A DNA stretch of 64,000 bases from Caldora sp965222765 (GTDB lineage Bacteria; Cyanobacteriota; Cyanobacteriia; Cyanobacteriales; Coleofasciculaceae): assembly GCA_965222765.1 (NCBI GenBank), contig CBDCVG010000030.1:1-64000 (forward strand), given 5' to 3'. The position numbers and the translations under genes are program-made. The notes under the pieces were generated by a model, which was not told the DNA's origin, did no database searches, and saw only the letters and a program-made list of their open reading frames with translations. This document shows positions 34,860 through 43,950 of this stretch, piece after piece. How positions within the stretch are numbered: the stretch's first letter is position 1; each line of letters opens with the position of its first letter.

Positions 34860-36113
34860 GTGACGTACCTACACTTCTCTAACGAGTAAGTGTAGGCTTC
34901 TCAGAGACTCTTCGCAAGAAGACATTACCTGAGCTTCTAAGACCGTGCGCCCCACGGTTCCTTATGTTTATAGCCGCGTTCAAATCCCTGCATATAACTA
35001 GCATGACAGACCGGACAATTATGCATTCTTACCGATAGCGGCTTTTTCACTTTCTGAGCCACAGCTAGAACAGACCTTGGCTTGTACCATTTGGATTTAC
35101 AGCTACTACTTTCAAACCAAGCTATTTTCGGCTTTGAATGAAAGAATGTTTATACAATTGTCCCCATCCGGCGTCATTTATCGACTTACCCAGTCTTGTC
35201 CTAGCAAGTCCCTTCACATTCAGCTTTTCTACAGCAATAACATCGTATTTGTTTAGTAATTTTTTAGCTGTTTTAAAGCTGAAAATCTTTACGGGTGTCA
35301 GCAAGGGATTTTATGACACTGATGCCCAACTTCTTAATTGCTTTTATACGACGTAATGAACCTTGTTTGCGGCGTGATACTTTACGTTGTGCTGACTTTA
35401 ATTTACTTTCCGATTTTCGTAAATATTTTGAGTGCTAGCAGATTCGGGTATTGTCAGAAGCCACATAAAAATCAATAAGCCCGACATCAATACCTACAAT
35501 ATTCTTGGCATTGAATTCAGGTTTAATTGTGGGAACTTGTTTGTTATCAAGACTTAGTGTTACATAATAACCAGCTTCGCCTGCCTTGGTTACTGACACT
35601 GTTTTTATCACGAAACCGTCAGAGGATAGGACGGTGAACAATTACTTTGTACATACTCCAATATTTGACAGCGTAATTTTATTGCCAACCAAGTGATGTT
35701 GTTGAAATTGCTTGTATGTGAATGTCTTATATTGACCCACTCCTTTAAACCTTGATGCGTCCAGATTTGCGACCGTTCACATCACCTTTTATCCATCTAT
35801 CAAAAGCTTTATCAACCCGCTCACAAACAGCTTGTAATACTTGGCTGTGGATGTTTTTGTACCAAGGTCTATCCTTTTTAAGTTGAACTAAACTCTTTGA
35901 TTGACTTGATTTGTCAGGTCTTTCTTTTAACTCAGGAAGATGACAAACAAGAGGGCATCTATCAAGAGAACAACGATTCTTTTCGTGCCAATCAAATCTT
36001 TGTGCCAACTGATAATTATATTGACAGCGCAACATATTTAAGGTGTCATCAATAATCTGACGTTGGTGTTTATTCGGCTTTAATCTGTATTGGTACGAAG
36101 TTCTCATTGAGCA
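34860..36113 (-). mobile_element. decayed tnpB element inserted in a TPR-CHAT gene
   Basis: The right end is marked by a hairpin, CCTACACTT at 34868-34876 with AAGTGTAGG at 34888-34896. Host coding sequence resumes on either side (ELYIDLL below 34862, LEYYN above 36114). Host residues normally lying between these two points are missing, so insertion was accompanied or followed by a deletion. Confidence 0.7.
34937..36107 (-). pseudogene. tnpB pseudogene
   Basis: TnpB pieces appear in order but in several frames. The N-terminal OrfB region is at 35745-36107 (TSYQYRLKPNKHQRQIIDDT). The RuvC first strand is at 35435-35641 (NIVGIDVGLIDFYVASDNT). A basic helix follows at about 35330-35430 (KYLRKSESKLKSAQRKVSRR), then the second RuvC motif at 35122-35304 (DVIAVEKLNVKGLARTRLGK). 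The zinc-ribbon remnants CSSCG and CPVCHASY lie at about 34960-35070. Frameshifts and a stop break it, so no functional nuclease is expected. Confidence 0.85.
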
Positions 36114-36757
36114 TTGTAATACTCCAGTGCCTGCTGCTTTTCTCCCAAATCATCGTAGAAACTACCAATATTGTTGAGAATAATAGCTTCTCCTGCCTTG
36201 TCACCAACCGCATGAAATAGAAGTAGAGCTTGATTGTAGTACTCTAGTGCCTGCTGCTTTTCTCTCAAATCATGGTAAAAACTGCCAAGATTATTGAGGG
36301 TAATAGCTTCCCCTAACTTGTCTCCTACGGTACGTCTCAGAGGGAGAGCTTGATTGTAGTACTCCAGTGCTTGCTGCTTTTCTCCCAAATTAGAGTAGAT
36401 AGAACCAATCAAGTTAAGCGTTTTACCTTCCTCTGCTTTATCCCCTACTAAACGCCAAAGCGGAAGAGATTCTTCGAGTTTAGCAATTGCCTGTCGCAGA
36501 GATTCTGCTGTTCCTTGTTGATAGAGTTGCATTCCTTCAGCAAAAACTTGTTCCGCCGCAGCACGATTGGGGTTTTGCAAGGTAGCTTCGGGCTGTTGTG
36601 CCATTTGCAGTGCTGTACTACCATTAGCCTCACTAGCTCTGACAATACCTACTCTTACATCTGAAAAGAACACAAAGTTGATTAATAGAGTGAAACAAAA
36701 GTAGGCAAAGCTAGAAAGCATATTCCACAATATCCATTGGTATTTGAAATTGCTCAT
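36114..36757 (-). CDS. TPR N-terminal part of the interrupted TPR-CHAT gene
   Basis: This frame begins with a hydrophobic segment (MLSSFAYFCFTLLINFVFF), likely a signal or anchor. A helical region follows (AAAEQVFAEGMQLYQQGTAE) and then three tetratricopeptide repeats of about 40 residues each (KQQALEYYNQALPLRRTVGD type). It ends abruptly in mid-repeat after LEYYN, where the tnpB element starts; the frame reaches a stop at 36104 in element sequence. TPRs here would sense or bind partners for the CHAT domain, which now lies 1.25 kb away. The gene is probably inactive as a whole. Confidence 0.75.
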
Positions 36758-36799
36758 AATTCCCTGAACTCAGTGGATTTTAAGGTAGTTGTTGTACTT

Positions 36800-36912
36800 A
36801 GGACTTACGCACTGTAACCGAATTATGTCATCCTGAGCGATAGTGAAGGATCTCCAAACGGCCGGTGATGCTTCACTAGCTCCTCAGCATGACAGTTGAG
36901 TGCGTAAGTCCT
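36800..36912. repeat. AGGACTTACGCACT-end MITE-like repeat, copy 2
   Basis: Perfect 14-bp inverted ends AGGACTTACGCACT (36800-36813) and AGTGCGTAAGTCCT (36899-36912) are flanked by GTACTT on both sides, a probable 6-bp target duplication. The 113-bp unit has no coding capacity. Confidence 0.85.
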
Positions 36913-36939
36913 AGTACTTATCAGCCCAAATTTTATCTT

Positions 36940-38106
36940 TTACGCGAGTGGTTGTTGTAACTGTTTGTGTAGAGATTGGGCGGTATCAATGACAATACCA
37001 GCACCAGAGTGACTGGATTTCACAAGCTGTGCTACTTCATTTTCAGTTGAGCTTGATTGCCATAGTAGCCAGCGGCTACCTGGAGGCAGAGAGTCAATAC
37101 TAACTCGATTTTGAGTTAGCCAAATTAAGGGCAAGTAGGGTGGTTCAGCTGCTTCAACATCTTCTTCTGCATTAGTACCGGCAAGAGCTTCTAACACAGC
37201 TTGGTTACCGTGCAGTAGACCTGTTTTAGCTGTCCAGAGTTTCACGTTGAGTTGACTACTGAAAGCATAGAAGTACATAGAGGCTGCGGCGATAACCGCT
37301 GCTTCAAAGTCCTCAAAATTCCAGCTGGTAGAGCTATCAAGGCAAATGAGCACTTCTTGAGAGCCAGTGAAAACCTCTAACTCCCGCACCTGTAACTCAC
37401 CATAGCGAGCACTGGTACGCCAGTGAATCAGACGGGTAGGATCTCCTAAGCGATAAGGTCGCAATGATCTGGTAAGGTTTTCAATAGCGGAGTGAGAACG
37501 CTGGTGACTCTGTAATTCGACGCTATCTTCTCTACCAATTTCATCAACTAAAGGGCAATTAGTAAGAGGTAAAACAGTAGGATAGACAACTACCTTGGCT
37601 GGAGCTTTCCAACTGCGACGACACCAAAATAAGCCCAAAGGATTTGCTGTTCTCAGCTGCACTTCATGCCAGTGGTAGATACCTCGTTTGTGAGTAGGAT
37701 GGAAATAAATCCAGTGATGAACACCTTGGGAAGCAATTGTTTCCACTGGTATTTGCATCGTTTCCCCTAGTTCGGATGGTAGAACATCCCAAACTTGCAG
37801 AAGGTTTTTGGGTTTAGAAGTGGGATTAGCGATCGCTAATTCTATGGTTAGCTCATCACCCACACTTACTGGTGCAATTGGTTTGCGGCTTACGGAGAGA
37901 TGTCGGAGCGATCGCACTGGTAGGATAGCTGCAAGACCCAGTAAAGCAAAAATAATACCACTAATCACATAAAGCCAACCAGCCATAGTATTGGTGGCGG
38001 CTCCAAAAAAACAGATACCGAAAGTTGCTAGTAACCAACCACCATAAGCAGGAGTAACCCAGTGAGTTTCTAGCCAGTTGGTGGTGCGTTTGATTATTTT
38101 CTTCAT
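36940..38106 (-). CDS. DUF58 domain protein
   Basis: The 388-residue protein has two N-terminal transmembrane segments (GGWLLATFGICFFGAA, WLYVISGIIFALLGLAAILP), a beta-rich middle region and the DUF58 core: RPYRLGDPTRLIHWRTSARYGELQVRE, then a von Willebrand-like segment (EVLICLDSSTSWNFEDFEAA). DUF58 proteins often accompany MoxR ATPases and transglutaminase-like proteins; neither is adjacent here. It is probably membrane-bound with a cytosolic C-terminal part. The specific role is unknown. Confidence 0.85.
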   Translation of the reverse strand: MKKIIKRTTNWLETHWVTPAYGGWLLATFGICFFGAATNTMAGWLYVISGIIFALLGLAAILPVRSLRHLSVSRKPIAPVSVGDELTIELAIANPTSKPKNLLQVWDVLPSELGETMQIPVETIASQGVHHWIYFHPTHKRGIYHWHEVQLRTANPLGLFWCRRSWKAPAKVVVYPTVLPLTNCPLVDEIGREDSVELQSHQRSHSAIENLTRSLRPYRLGDPTRLIHWRTSARYGELQVRELEVFTGSQEVLICLDSSTSWNFEDFEAAVIAAASMYFYAFSSQLNVKLWTAKTGLLHGNQAVLEALAGTNAEEDVEAAEPPYLPLIWLTQNRVSIDSLPPGSRWLLWQSSSTENEVAQLVKSSHSGAGIVIDTAQSLHKQLQQPLA

Positions 38107-38194
38107 ACTTTAGCAGATAACTTTATATCCAGCTAAGAGACTCTTGCTCAACTAAATCTTAAGACAAATATAAATTTGAATTGCTGATAAATTT

Positions 38195-38680
38195 TTAGCG
38201 TTCCAGGAGGAACCGCCAACTGATTCTTAAGTAAGTCCAAAAGGGAAATTGATAGAACTCAATTATCAGCCATCCGACAATCCCTAGATGGAACAAAAAG
38301 GCTAATCCTACCCAAATAGTTGGTAGCCAAGACAGGTTGCTTCCTGGAGTAGCGGGAAAAATATAGGCTGAAAGTGCTACCAAAGCAGTTGGTAGTACAA
38401 TAAACCCTATTACTAACAGCCAGTGATACCATTTCCATTCTCTTCCCTCTAGCTGTCCTCTTTGCCAACATTTGCCATTCCAGTACCAAGTTAAAGGTGG
38501 TTGGATGGTAGGCATTTTGATCAGTTGTTTTTCTAAATCTGCCGTAAAAATATTCTTACCGCAATCACAACCGAAAGCCTCCATTAGCGATAGGGATTTA
38601 ATTTTACCTAAACGACAAACTGGACAAGGGTAAATTCCCTGATAGTCCAAAAGGCTAGTTGAGTTTTTTGAGGTATACAT
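38195..38680 (-). CDS. small membrane protein with zinc-ribbon-like N-terminus
   Basis: The 161-residue protein has an N-terminal four-cysteine motif (CPVCRLG and GCDCGKN), a WYWNGKCWQRG segment, and two or three hydrophobic helices (WLLVIGFIVLPTALVALSAY, IWVGLAFLFHLGIVGWLIIE). I do not recognise a named family. It precedes the DUF58 gene on the same strand by about 90 bases and may share its transcript. Confidence 0.65.
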   Translation of the reverse strand: MYTSKNSTSLLDYQGIYPCPVCRLGKIKSLSLMEAFGCDCGKNIFTADLEKQLIKMPTIQPPLTWYWNGKCWQRGQLEGREWKWYHWLLVIGFIVLPTALVALSAYIFPATPGSNLSWLPTIWVGLAFLFHLGIVGWLIIEFYQFPFWTYLRISWRFLLER

Positions 38681-38735
38681 AAGACTTTAGTATGAAGTGA
38701 GGGGTGAGGTGAAAAAAGGTGTGGGAGAGTTTTTT

Positions 38736-38769
38736 TGAGTAATGAGTAATGAGTAATGAGTAATGAGTG
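38736..38769. repeat. heptanucleotide tandem repeat (GAGTAAT)n
   Basis: About four to five copies of a 7-bp unit lie between two genes. Immediately next to it is the AAGAAAC hairpin repeat. Confidence 0.8.
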
Positions 38770-38833
38770 AAGAAACTTTTGTTAAATCCTCTTCCCTCCT
38801 GCCTTCTGCCTCCTGCCTCCTGCCTTGTTTCTT
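38770..38833. repeat. AAGAAAC hairpin repeat with CCTCCTGCC core
   Basis: It starts AAGAAACTTTTG and ends TTGTTTCTT, enclosing CCTTCTGCC and CCTCCTGCC repeats. It has the same structure and orientation as 14990-15050. Confidence 0.65.
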
Positions 38834-38889
38834 AAGAGCCACTGTAAATTTCACCTCACCCTGAAGTGAGTAGGTTACAGAAAAAGCAT

Positions 38890-39651
38890 TCAAGGCATCC
38901 ATTCTAAGACAATTCCCACTCTACTATCTTTTTCAGCTCTCGAATTCTGCTTTTGGATATCTGTAGATATCCGCAAATTTTGAGTTACTGCATAGCCAAA
39001 AGAGAGTGTCGTAATCCCCACTTCCTCACTACTACTACCAGGAGAAACAAAAGTCTGAGTTAGAGAAATATCTGCTGCGCCATCGCGAGACAAAACCAAT
39101 AGCAATCTTACACCTACATTGAGTCCATCTGTGGAAAAATCACCAGTGGTCAGATTGCGGTAGCCTATTACTGGGGCGATGTTAACATAACCTCCTAAAG
39201 GCAACACATAATAACGTAATTGGGTGCCAAAAGCCTCTCGTTCATCATTAAAGGAAGCTTGATAATCCCCACTTACTGTCAAACCAGTACGACTAATAAA
39301 CACATCTTCTATACCAACGTTAAACCCTGCTGATTGGCCAGTAGAAGGGAACTGGGAGTAACCGAGTCGCAATCTAGTGCGAAAACTGGGATCATTGCGA
39401 ATTTCTGTTAAAACATTGGGCACTTCCTCTAACCATTCCTGTAAAACAGGACTATTTTCAATAATTTCTGGACTTAAATCCAACTCCTGAGCTTCTGTAG
39501 TTTCCTCAGCTTGACTCAGCTGCCTTTCTTCTAAGGAGATGGTACTAGACTGACTCCAAGCAGGAGCAGCTACTGTTAAACTCAGGCTAGTAACGAGTAT
39601 TGCTACCAGATATTTTTGAGGTGTATCTAAGTAAAATGATTGAGCAAACAC
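38890..39651 (-). CDS. secreted beta-rich protein, possible outer-membrane barrel
   Basis: The 253-residue protein has an N-terminal signal peptide (YLVAILVTSLSLTVAAPAWS), an acidic helical stretch, and a C-terminal half of alternating beta strands (RTRLRLGYSQF, GLTVSGDYQASF, QLRYYVLPLGGYVNIAP, RVGIVLEWMP) that resembles a small outer-membrane barrel. The start is a GTG at 39651, only 6 bases after the stop of the peptide-binding lipoprotein gene, so the two are probably co-transcribed. The function is unknown. Confidence 0.7.
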   Translation of the reverse strand: MFAQSFYLDTPQKYLVAILVTSLSLTVAAPAWSQSSTISLEERQLSQAEETTEAQELDLSPEIIENSPVLQEWLEEVPNVLTEIRNDPSFRTRLRLGYSQFPSTGQSAGFNVGIEDVFISRTGLTVSGDYQASFNDEREAFGTQLRYYVLPLGGYVNIAPVIGYRNLTTGDFSTDGLNVGVRLLLVLSRDGAADISLTQTFVSPGSSSEEVGITTLSFGYAVTQNLRISTDIQKQNSRAEKDSRVGIVLEWMP

Positions 39652-39657
39652 CTTTTA

Positions 39658-41322
39658 TTATGTTCCTTTCTTAACTTCCCAGAGTCGTAGCTGTAAAATT
39701 GGGTCTAGTTTAACGTTTTCTAGCTCTTGTTTAGCGAAGGCATATTCTTTAGGTTGCCACAGGGGAATTAAGGGAACATCCCTAGCTAGTAAGGTTTGAA
39801 TTTCTGCAAAAATCTTCTTTCGAGCTGCTATATCTTGTTCAGTCCGCTGTTGCTCAATCAATTCATTCATGCGATCGCTATAGTAAAATGAACCTTGACT
39901 TTGGCTAGCTCCCGCTTCACAACCGTTAGCTTCTGACCCTTTGGTACAACTAACTAAAGGATGAATGAAGTTATCAGGGTCAGGAAAATCAGGATACCAA
40001 TCTACTAAAGCACTCTGATAAACTCCTTGACTTAGCTGTTTCCAATAACTGCTAGCATCCACAGTTTGCGGCTGGATTTCTACGAGTCCTTCTAGTTCCT
40101 TAGCTGCATATTCTCTTAAGGTACTAGCAACTTGCTCTCTTGTCGCTGAACCTGATGGGTACCAAATCTCAAATGTCAAGGGTTTTTCTGTAGTAAATCC
40201 AGCTTTGGCTAGTAGTTCTTTGACTTGAGTGATGTCACCGTCACCATAGGCAGTTTGAAAAGTTGGCTCCGAGAACTCAACACCATTAGGAATTAGACTA
40301 TAGGCTGGTGTTGCCTGACTTCTAAGGACACGCTCATTGATTAGTTTACGATCAATTAAAGCTGCGATCGCTTGTCTGGCTTCTAGCTGATCAAAAGGAG
40401 CTAGTTTGGTATTGAGTACCATATAGCTGATATTATTGCTGGGAGCTTCAATTACCTGCCAACCTGCTGAAGCTGCTTTATCTTTCAGACTCAGAATCTG
40501 ATCTGGATCAAAAGTTTGATAAGCAATATCCACTGCACCAGTGGTAAAGGAGTTAAACAAATTGGGGGAACTGGTGAGGATTTGAAAGTTAAGTCCCTGA
40601 TTCGGGGGTTTTTCTCCCCAATAATCTGCAAAAACATCCAACTTAATGGAATTGGCATTAAACTCAGTTAATTTATAAGGACCAGTTCCCACAAACTGCT
40701 TAGGCTGGAATTTACCGCCACCAATCTCATAAGCTTCGGGGGAGACAGCACACATTCCTGAGAAAGCTAGCAAAGAAGGAAATGGAGCAAAAGTATTTTT
40801 GAGTTTGATAGTCAGTTCATATTCCCCAGATGCCTCAACCGAGTCTACGACATCTACTAGCAGGGAGGAAGGTTTACCTCCGTTTTGGACAAACCGATTG
40901 AGAGAAAAAGCCATTGCTTCGGCGTTAAAGGGAGTTCCATCATGAAATACCACTCCCTCCCGCACAGGGATTGTATAAGTTAAACCATCCTCGCTGACTT
41001 GAGGGAGTTCTGTTGCCAGTTGTGGTACTAATTCTGGGCTATCTGCTTTGTAGGTATAGAGGCGATCGCACAGACTATTGAGGACGTTACTTGCTGATAA
41101 TTCGTAAGCATCAGCAGGGTCAAGGGTTCTAGGCTTGAGAATTGTACCCACTACTAACCTACCACTATCAGCCGTGCTGGAACTAGGGGAGCTGCCTTGT
41201 TCCTTGGTTGGGACACCACCGCAACTAATAACCAGCAAGCAGCAACATACAGATAATGCCAGAAATTTGCTAATTGACCACCAGCGCTTAGAGGAAAAGC
41301 GGAACCGGTTGATGTAATCCAT
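39658..41322 (-). CDS. peptide ABC transporter substrate-binding lipoprotein (family 5)
   Basis: The protein is 554 residues from MDYINRFRF; the TTG at 41352 is less likely. It has a lipobox at LLVISCGG, so the mature protein is anchored in the membrane by Cys. The family-5 (DppA/OppA) motifs are visible: VVGTILKPRTLDPADAYE, VPQLATELPQVSEDGLTYT, REGVVFHDGTPFNAEAM, FVGTGPYKLTEF and a C-terminal ARDVPLIPLWQ. It delivers di- or oligopeptides, or nickel-like ligands, to an ABC permease that is not in this window. It is the first gene of a two-gene unit with 38890-39651. Confidence 0.92.
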   Translation of the reverse strand: MDYINRFRFSSKRWWSISKFLALSVCCCLLVISCGGVPTKEQGSSPSSSTADSGRLVVGTILKPRTLDPADAYELSASNVLNSLCDRLYTYKADSPELVPQLATELPQVSEDGLTYTIPVREGVVFHDGTPFNAEAMAFSLNRFVQNGGKPSSLLVDVVDSVEASGEYELTIKLKNTFAPFPSLLAFSGMCAVSPEAYEIGGGKFQPKQFVGTGPYKLTEFNANSIKLDVFADYWGEKPPNQGLNFQILTSSPNLFNSFTTGAVDIAYQTFDPDQILSLKDKAASAGWQVIEAPSNNISYMVLNTKLAPFDQLEARQAIAALIDRKLINERVLRSQATPAYSLIPNGVEFSEPTFQTAYGDGDITQVKELLAKAGFTTEKPLTFEIWYPSGSATREQVASTLREYAAKELEGLVEIQPQTVDASSYWKQLSQGVYQSALVDWYPDFPDPDNFIHPLVSCTKGSEANGCEAGASQSQGSFYYSDRMNELIEQQRTEQDIAARKKIFAEIQTLLARDVPLIPLWQPKEYAFAKQELENVKLDPILQLRLWEVKKGT

Positions 41323-41424
41323 GGAATTTTTGGGATTGGCGATTAACCACAAGTAACTATCCTTGGTAGTTTACCGAAAATAATCGTTTTAAAGTCCCAA
41401 TTCCCAATTCCCAATTCTCAATTC

Positions 41425-42138
41425 TCAATTCCCAACTGCTTCATCTTCAAACTTGTAACCTACCCCAATTACCGTCTTCACAAACTGGGGATGTGCTGGA
41501 TTCGGCTCAATTTTTTTCCGCAATCGCGCTACATGAGTATCCACTACCCGTTCATCGCCAAAAAAGTCGTCCCCCCACAGTTTGTCAATTAACTGGGTGC
41601 GGTTCCAAACTCTACTAGGCTGACTAATAAATGTTGCTAATAGATTAAATTCTAACGTGGTTAACTCCAGTGTTTCTGGGTTACCCTGCTCCAGGTGACG
41701 CTCAGCAGTGCGTTGATCTACATTAACAGCAAAATGTTGGGTACGGTAAACTAGATGCTGTCCTCCATGACGCAGGCTGCGTCGTAGTAGAGCTCTAACT
41801 CTGGCAACTAATTCCGTTGGACTAAAGGGTTTAACCAGGTAATCATCTGCACCAGTGGATAGACCAATCACTCGGTCAATTTCCTCACCTTTGGCAGTTA
41901 ACATCAATATATAGGGATCTTTGGCTCCTGGCTGTTGGCGAATTCTGGCACATACTTCTAGTCCATCCAAACCAGGAAGCATCAAATCTAAAATGATGAC
42001 ATCCGGTTGTTGCTGCCGGAATGCCTGCAATGCTTCTAATCCATTACTACACCAAGAGCAGTTAAATCCTTCTCTTTCTAAGGTTAGCTGGATGAGTTTG
42101 GCAATTTCCGATTCATCCTCAACTATTAAAATATCCAT
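41425..42138 (-). CDS. OmpR/PhoB-family response regulator
   Basis: The 237-residue product (start MDILIVEDES) has a receiver domain with phospho-acceptor Asp51 (VIILDLMLPG), the acidic pair in VEDES and Lys103 (LVKPFS). A winged-helix DNA-binding domain follows, with ELTTLEFNLLATFISQPSRV, RTQLIDKLWGDD and RVVDTHVARLRKKI. It is a DNA-binding transcription regulator. No kinase gene is adjacent. The frame is open 19 codons upstream without family similarity. I cannot assign it to a named cyanobacterial regulator. Confidence 0.93.
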   Translation of the reverse strand: MDILIVEDESEIAKLIQLTLEREGFNCSWCSNGLEALQAFRQQQPDVIILDLMLPGLDGLEVCARIRQQPGAKDPYILMLTAKGEEIDRVIGLSTGADDYLVKPFSPTELVARVRALLRRSLRHGGQHLVYRTQHFAVNVDQRTAERHLEQGNPETLELTTLEFNLLATFISQPSRVWNRTQLIDKLWGDDFFGDERVVDTHVARLRKKIEPNPAHPQFVKTVIGVGYKFEDEAVGN

Positions 42139-42558
42139 AGGCAGGTGCTGCCATACTATTGAGTCTATTTTGACCTTCGGGGCTTTTTGACGCAACCTTT
42201 TTTGAATTAAGTGCGATCGCAGATGTTTTTGCCAAAATAATTAATAACTGTAGGGGCGCACCGACGTGCGCCCTGATACGGATTTGATTAAATCCTGCTA
42301 AGCTTAGATGCATTCACCTTACATGTTTCGGACAGGCAAGATGCCTGTTCCACAAGAAGCTGATGATTGAATTTGGTGCAAATTGGATGCGTTGCGAGCT
42401 TACCTATCCAACCCTCCTTACCAACGAAGGACAAGAATTACATCTGAGGATTTACGCAGCTAAACTATACGTAGAGTTAAAGGTGCGTTATGCTACGCTA
42501 ACACACCCTACAAATAGAGGCTTTGCGTAAGTCTTGATCTATAGCAAGCATTAGTACC
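42139..42558. other. repeat-filled spacer
   Basis: No gene is present. The spacer contains a GGGGCGCACCGACGTGCGCCC hairpin at about 42254-42275, a GGCAAGATGCC hairpin near 42337, and a third short member of the AGGACTTACGCA repeat family at 42447-42535. Confidence 0.65.
42447..42535. repeat. AGGATTTACGCA-end MITE-like repeat, copy 3
   Basis: The ends are AGGATTTACGCA (42447-42458) and TGCGTAAGTCTT (42524-42535). It is shorter than the copies at 22816 and 36800 and its interior differs. Confidence 0.6.
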
Positions 42559-43431
42559 CTAATTGAGCTCACTATGAGCTTGAGTAATTAACTTACGAGC
42601 AACAGTTTGAATACCAGTATGCTCGAAGTAATTAGTGGCTGAATCCAAAAAGGCTGCCAAATAATCTAATTTGTCATCGGCAAGCTGGATAAAACCCCCT
42701 AGACGTTTAGAAACAGTTTCGGAATTTAAACCTGCAGATTGTGCCAAGTTAGACATCCAATCTCCAATTGAATCAAAGCTTTGATTGATAAAACCTTGTG
42801 TATCTGAACCAGGAATAAATTGACTTACGGCTCCGAAAGCAGGACTTCCTGTGACATCTTCGTTAGCAAGATCTTTCCGTATTTTAGAGACAAAATCTGC
42901 ACCAAGGGGAAGTACTCCATCTATGGCAATTAAACCTGCCATGCGCATTAATGCTTCATCTTGATAGTTCTCTTTGAGAGAACTCACCAACGTTACAGGA
43001 TTGAGGGTAAGACCATTTAGCTTACTATAGATGATTAATTCAGCCACCAGTTTCAATTTCAAGTCAATGCTTTGAAGAGAGTCAGCTTTGGGAGTCAGTT
43101 TATCTAAGAAAGGGATAAACCTGAAGGTATCACCAATTTTGTCAGCTAAAGCTGCTGCGGCTACAGCTTTGTCTGTACCATCTATGGTTCGATAAAGCCA
43201 GATAGCTGTCTGGTAACCTTGACTTTTGTCATTGTACAAAGCGATAGCACGCTCACGAATTTTCTGAATCGTTGCTGAGTTAGTTTCCCCTGTAATCGCG
43301 CTGATGCTGTTGTCGAAGCCAACTAAGTTTTGCCACTTACCAGGTACAATAAAATCAAGGGCTTTAAGAGCCTTCACCGTAAGGTTATCCGTAGGCAGGT
43401 TATCAACCAATTCAACAATTGATTCGCTCAT
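42559..43431 (-). CDS. hypothetical all-helical protein
   Basis: The product is 290 residues when started at MSESIVELVDNL. The frame extends 23 codons upstream into the heptamer array, giving a QQTTNNKQQTT tail, which I regard as non-coding. The protein is mainly helical (KIRERAIALYNDKSQGY, AAAALADKIGDTFRFIPF, KLVAELIIYSKLNGLTL) with no membrane segment or known motif. I know of no assigned function. It is followed by the DUF2288 gene upstream on the same strand. Confidence 0.7.
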   Translation of the reverse strand: MSESIVELVDNLPTDNLTVKALKALDFIVPGKWQNLVGFDNSISAITGETNSATIQKIRERAIALYNDKSQGYQTAIWLYRTIDGTDKAVAAAALADKIGDTFRFIPFLDKLTPKADSLQSIDLKLKLVAELIIYSKLNGLTLNPVTLVSSLKENYQDEALMRMAGLIAIDGVLPLGADFVSKIRKDLANEDVTGSPAFGAVSQFIPGSDTQGFINQSFDSIGDWMSNLAQSAGLNSETVSKRLGGFIQLADDKLDYLAAFLDSATNYFEHTGIQTVARKLITQAHSELN

Positions 43432-43437
43432 GATTTT

Positions 43438-43473
43438 TGTTGTTTGTTGTTTGTTGTTTGTTGTTTGTTGTTG
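43438..43473. repeat. heptanucleotide tandem repeat (TTTGTTG)n
   Basis: About five copies of a 7-bp unit lie directly upstream of the helical hypothetical gene. Confidence 0.85.
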
Positions 43474-43518
43474 GTCATTTGTAACAATGACCATGATCAA
43501 CGTTGTTAGTATGCTAGA

Positions 43519-43827
43519 TCAATCTAACTTAAAGGGTGCTGAAGTTTCTTGCACTAAGACGTAGGGTTGCACAATCAGAGCTTGGAAACGCTTGGTTTTG
43601 TCAGTATTCCACATGGATAGTTCCTCAGAAAAGGGCTTGTGAAGTAGTTGTTCGCTAATCCAATGCTCTATTGAGAGCACATCGTCTTTAGCGATCGCTA
43701 CTCCCACATCTAGTAAGTCAAGTTCATTAGTTACCACCACTACCACATCACGTTTGACATGGGGAATTAGCCATTCCCATGCAGCTTCATCCAATATTTC
43801 CGCTAATTGTGCTCTTAAATCTTGCAT
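43519..43827 (-). CDS. DUF2288 family protein
   Basis: The 102-residue protein starts MQDLRAQLAEILDEAAWEWL and contains LDLLDVGVAIAKDDVLSIEHW and FQALIVQPYVLVQE, which match the DUF2288 family as I remember it. The function is unknown. It has no signal peptide or membrane segment and is probably cytosolic. Confidence 0.82.
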   Translation of the reverse strand: MQDLRAQLAEILDEAAWEWLIPHVKRDVVVVVTNELDLLDVGVAIAKDDVLSIEHWISEQLLHKPFSEELSMWNTDKTKRFQALIVQPYVLVQETSAPFKLD

Positions 43828-43950
43828 GTTTATATCTCTTATAATGGGTTGAGTAGTTTAATTGATGAAATTGAGTCAATGGAGAAAAGCTAAAAACGAG
43901 CGATTGAATCTTATTTAAAAGTGCTGTTGCTTCACCTAATTAACCAATTA

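Noticed and set aside
34975..34995. GTTCAAATCC resembling a tRNA T-loop
   Set aside because: The flanking bases do not form a T-stem and the sequence is the antisense of the zinc-ribbon end of the tnpB pseudogene. I found no credible tRNA gene in the window.
43432..43500. N-terminal extension of the 42559-43431 protein
   Set aside because: The extra residues (QQTTNNKQQTT) are encoded by a heptamer tandem repeat and are not expected to be coding.
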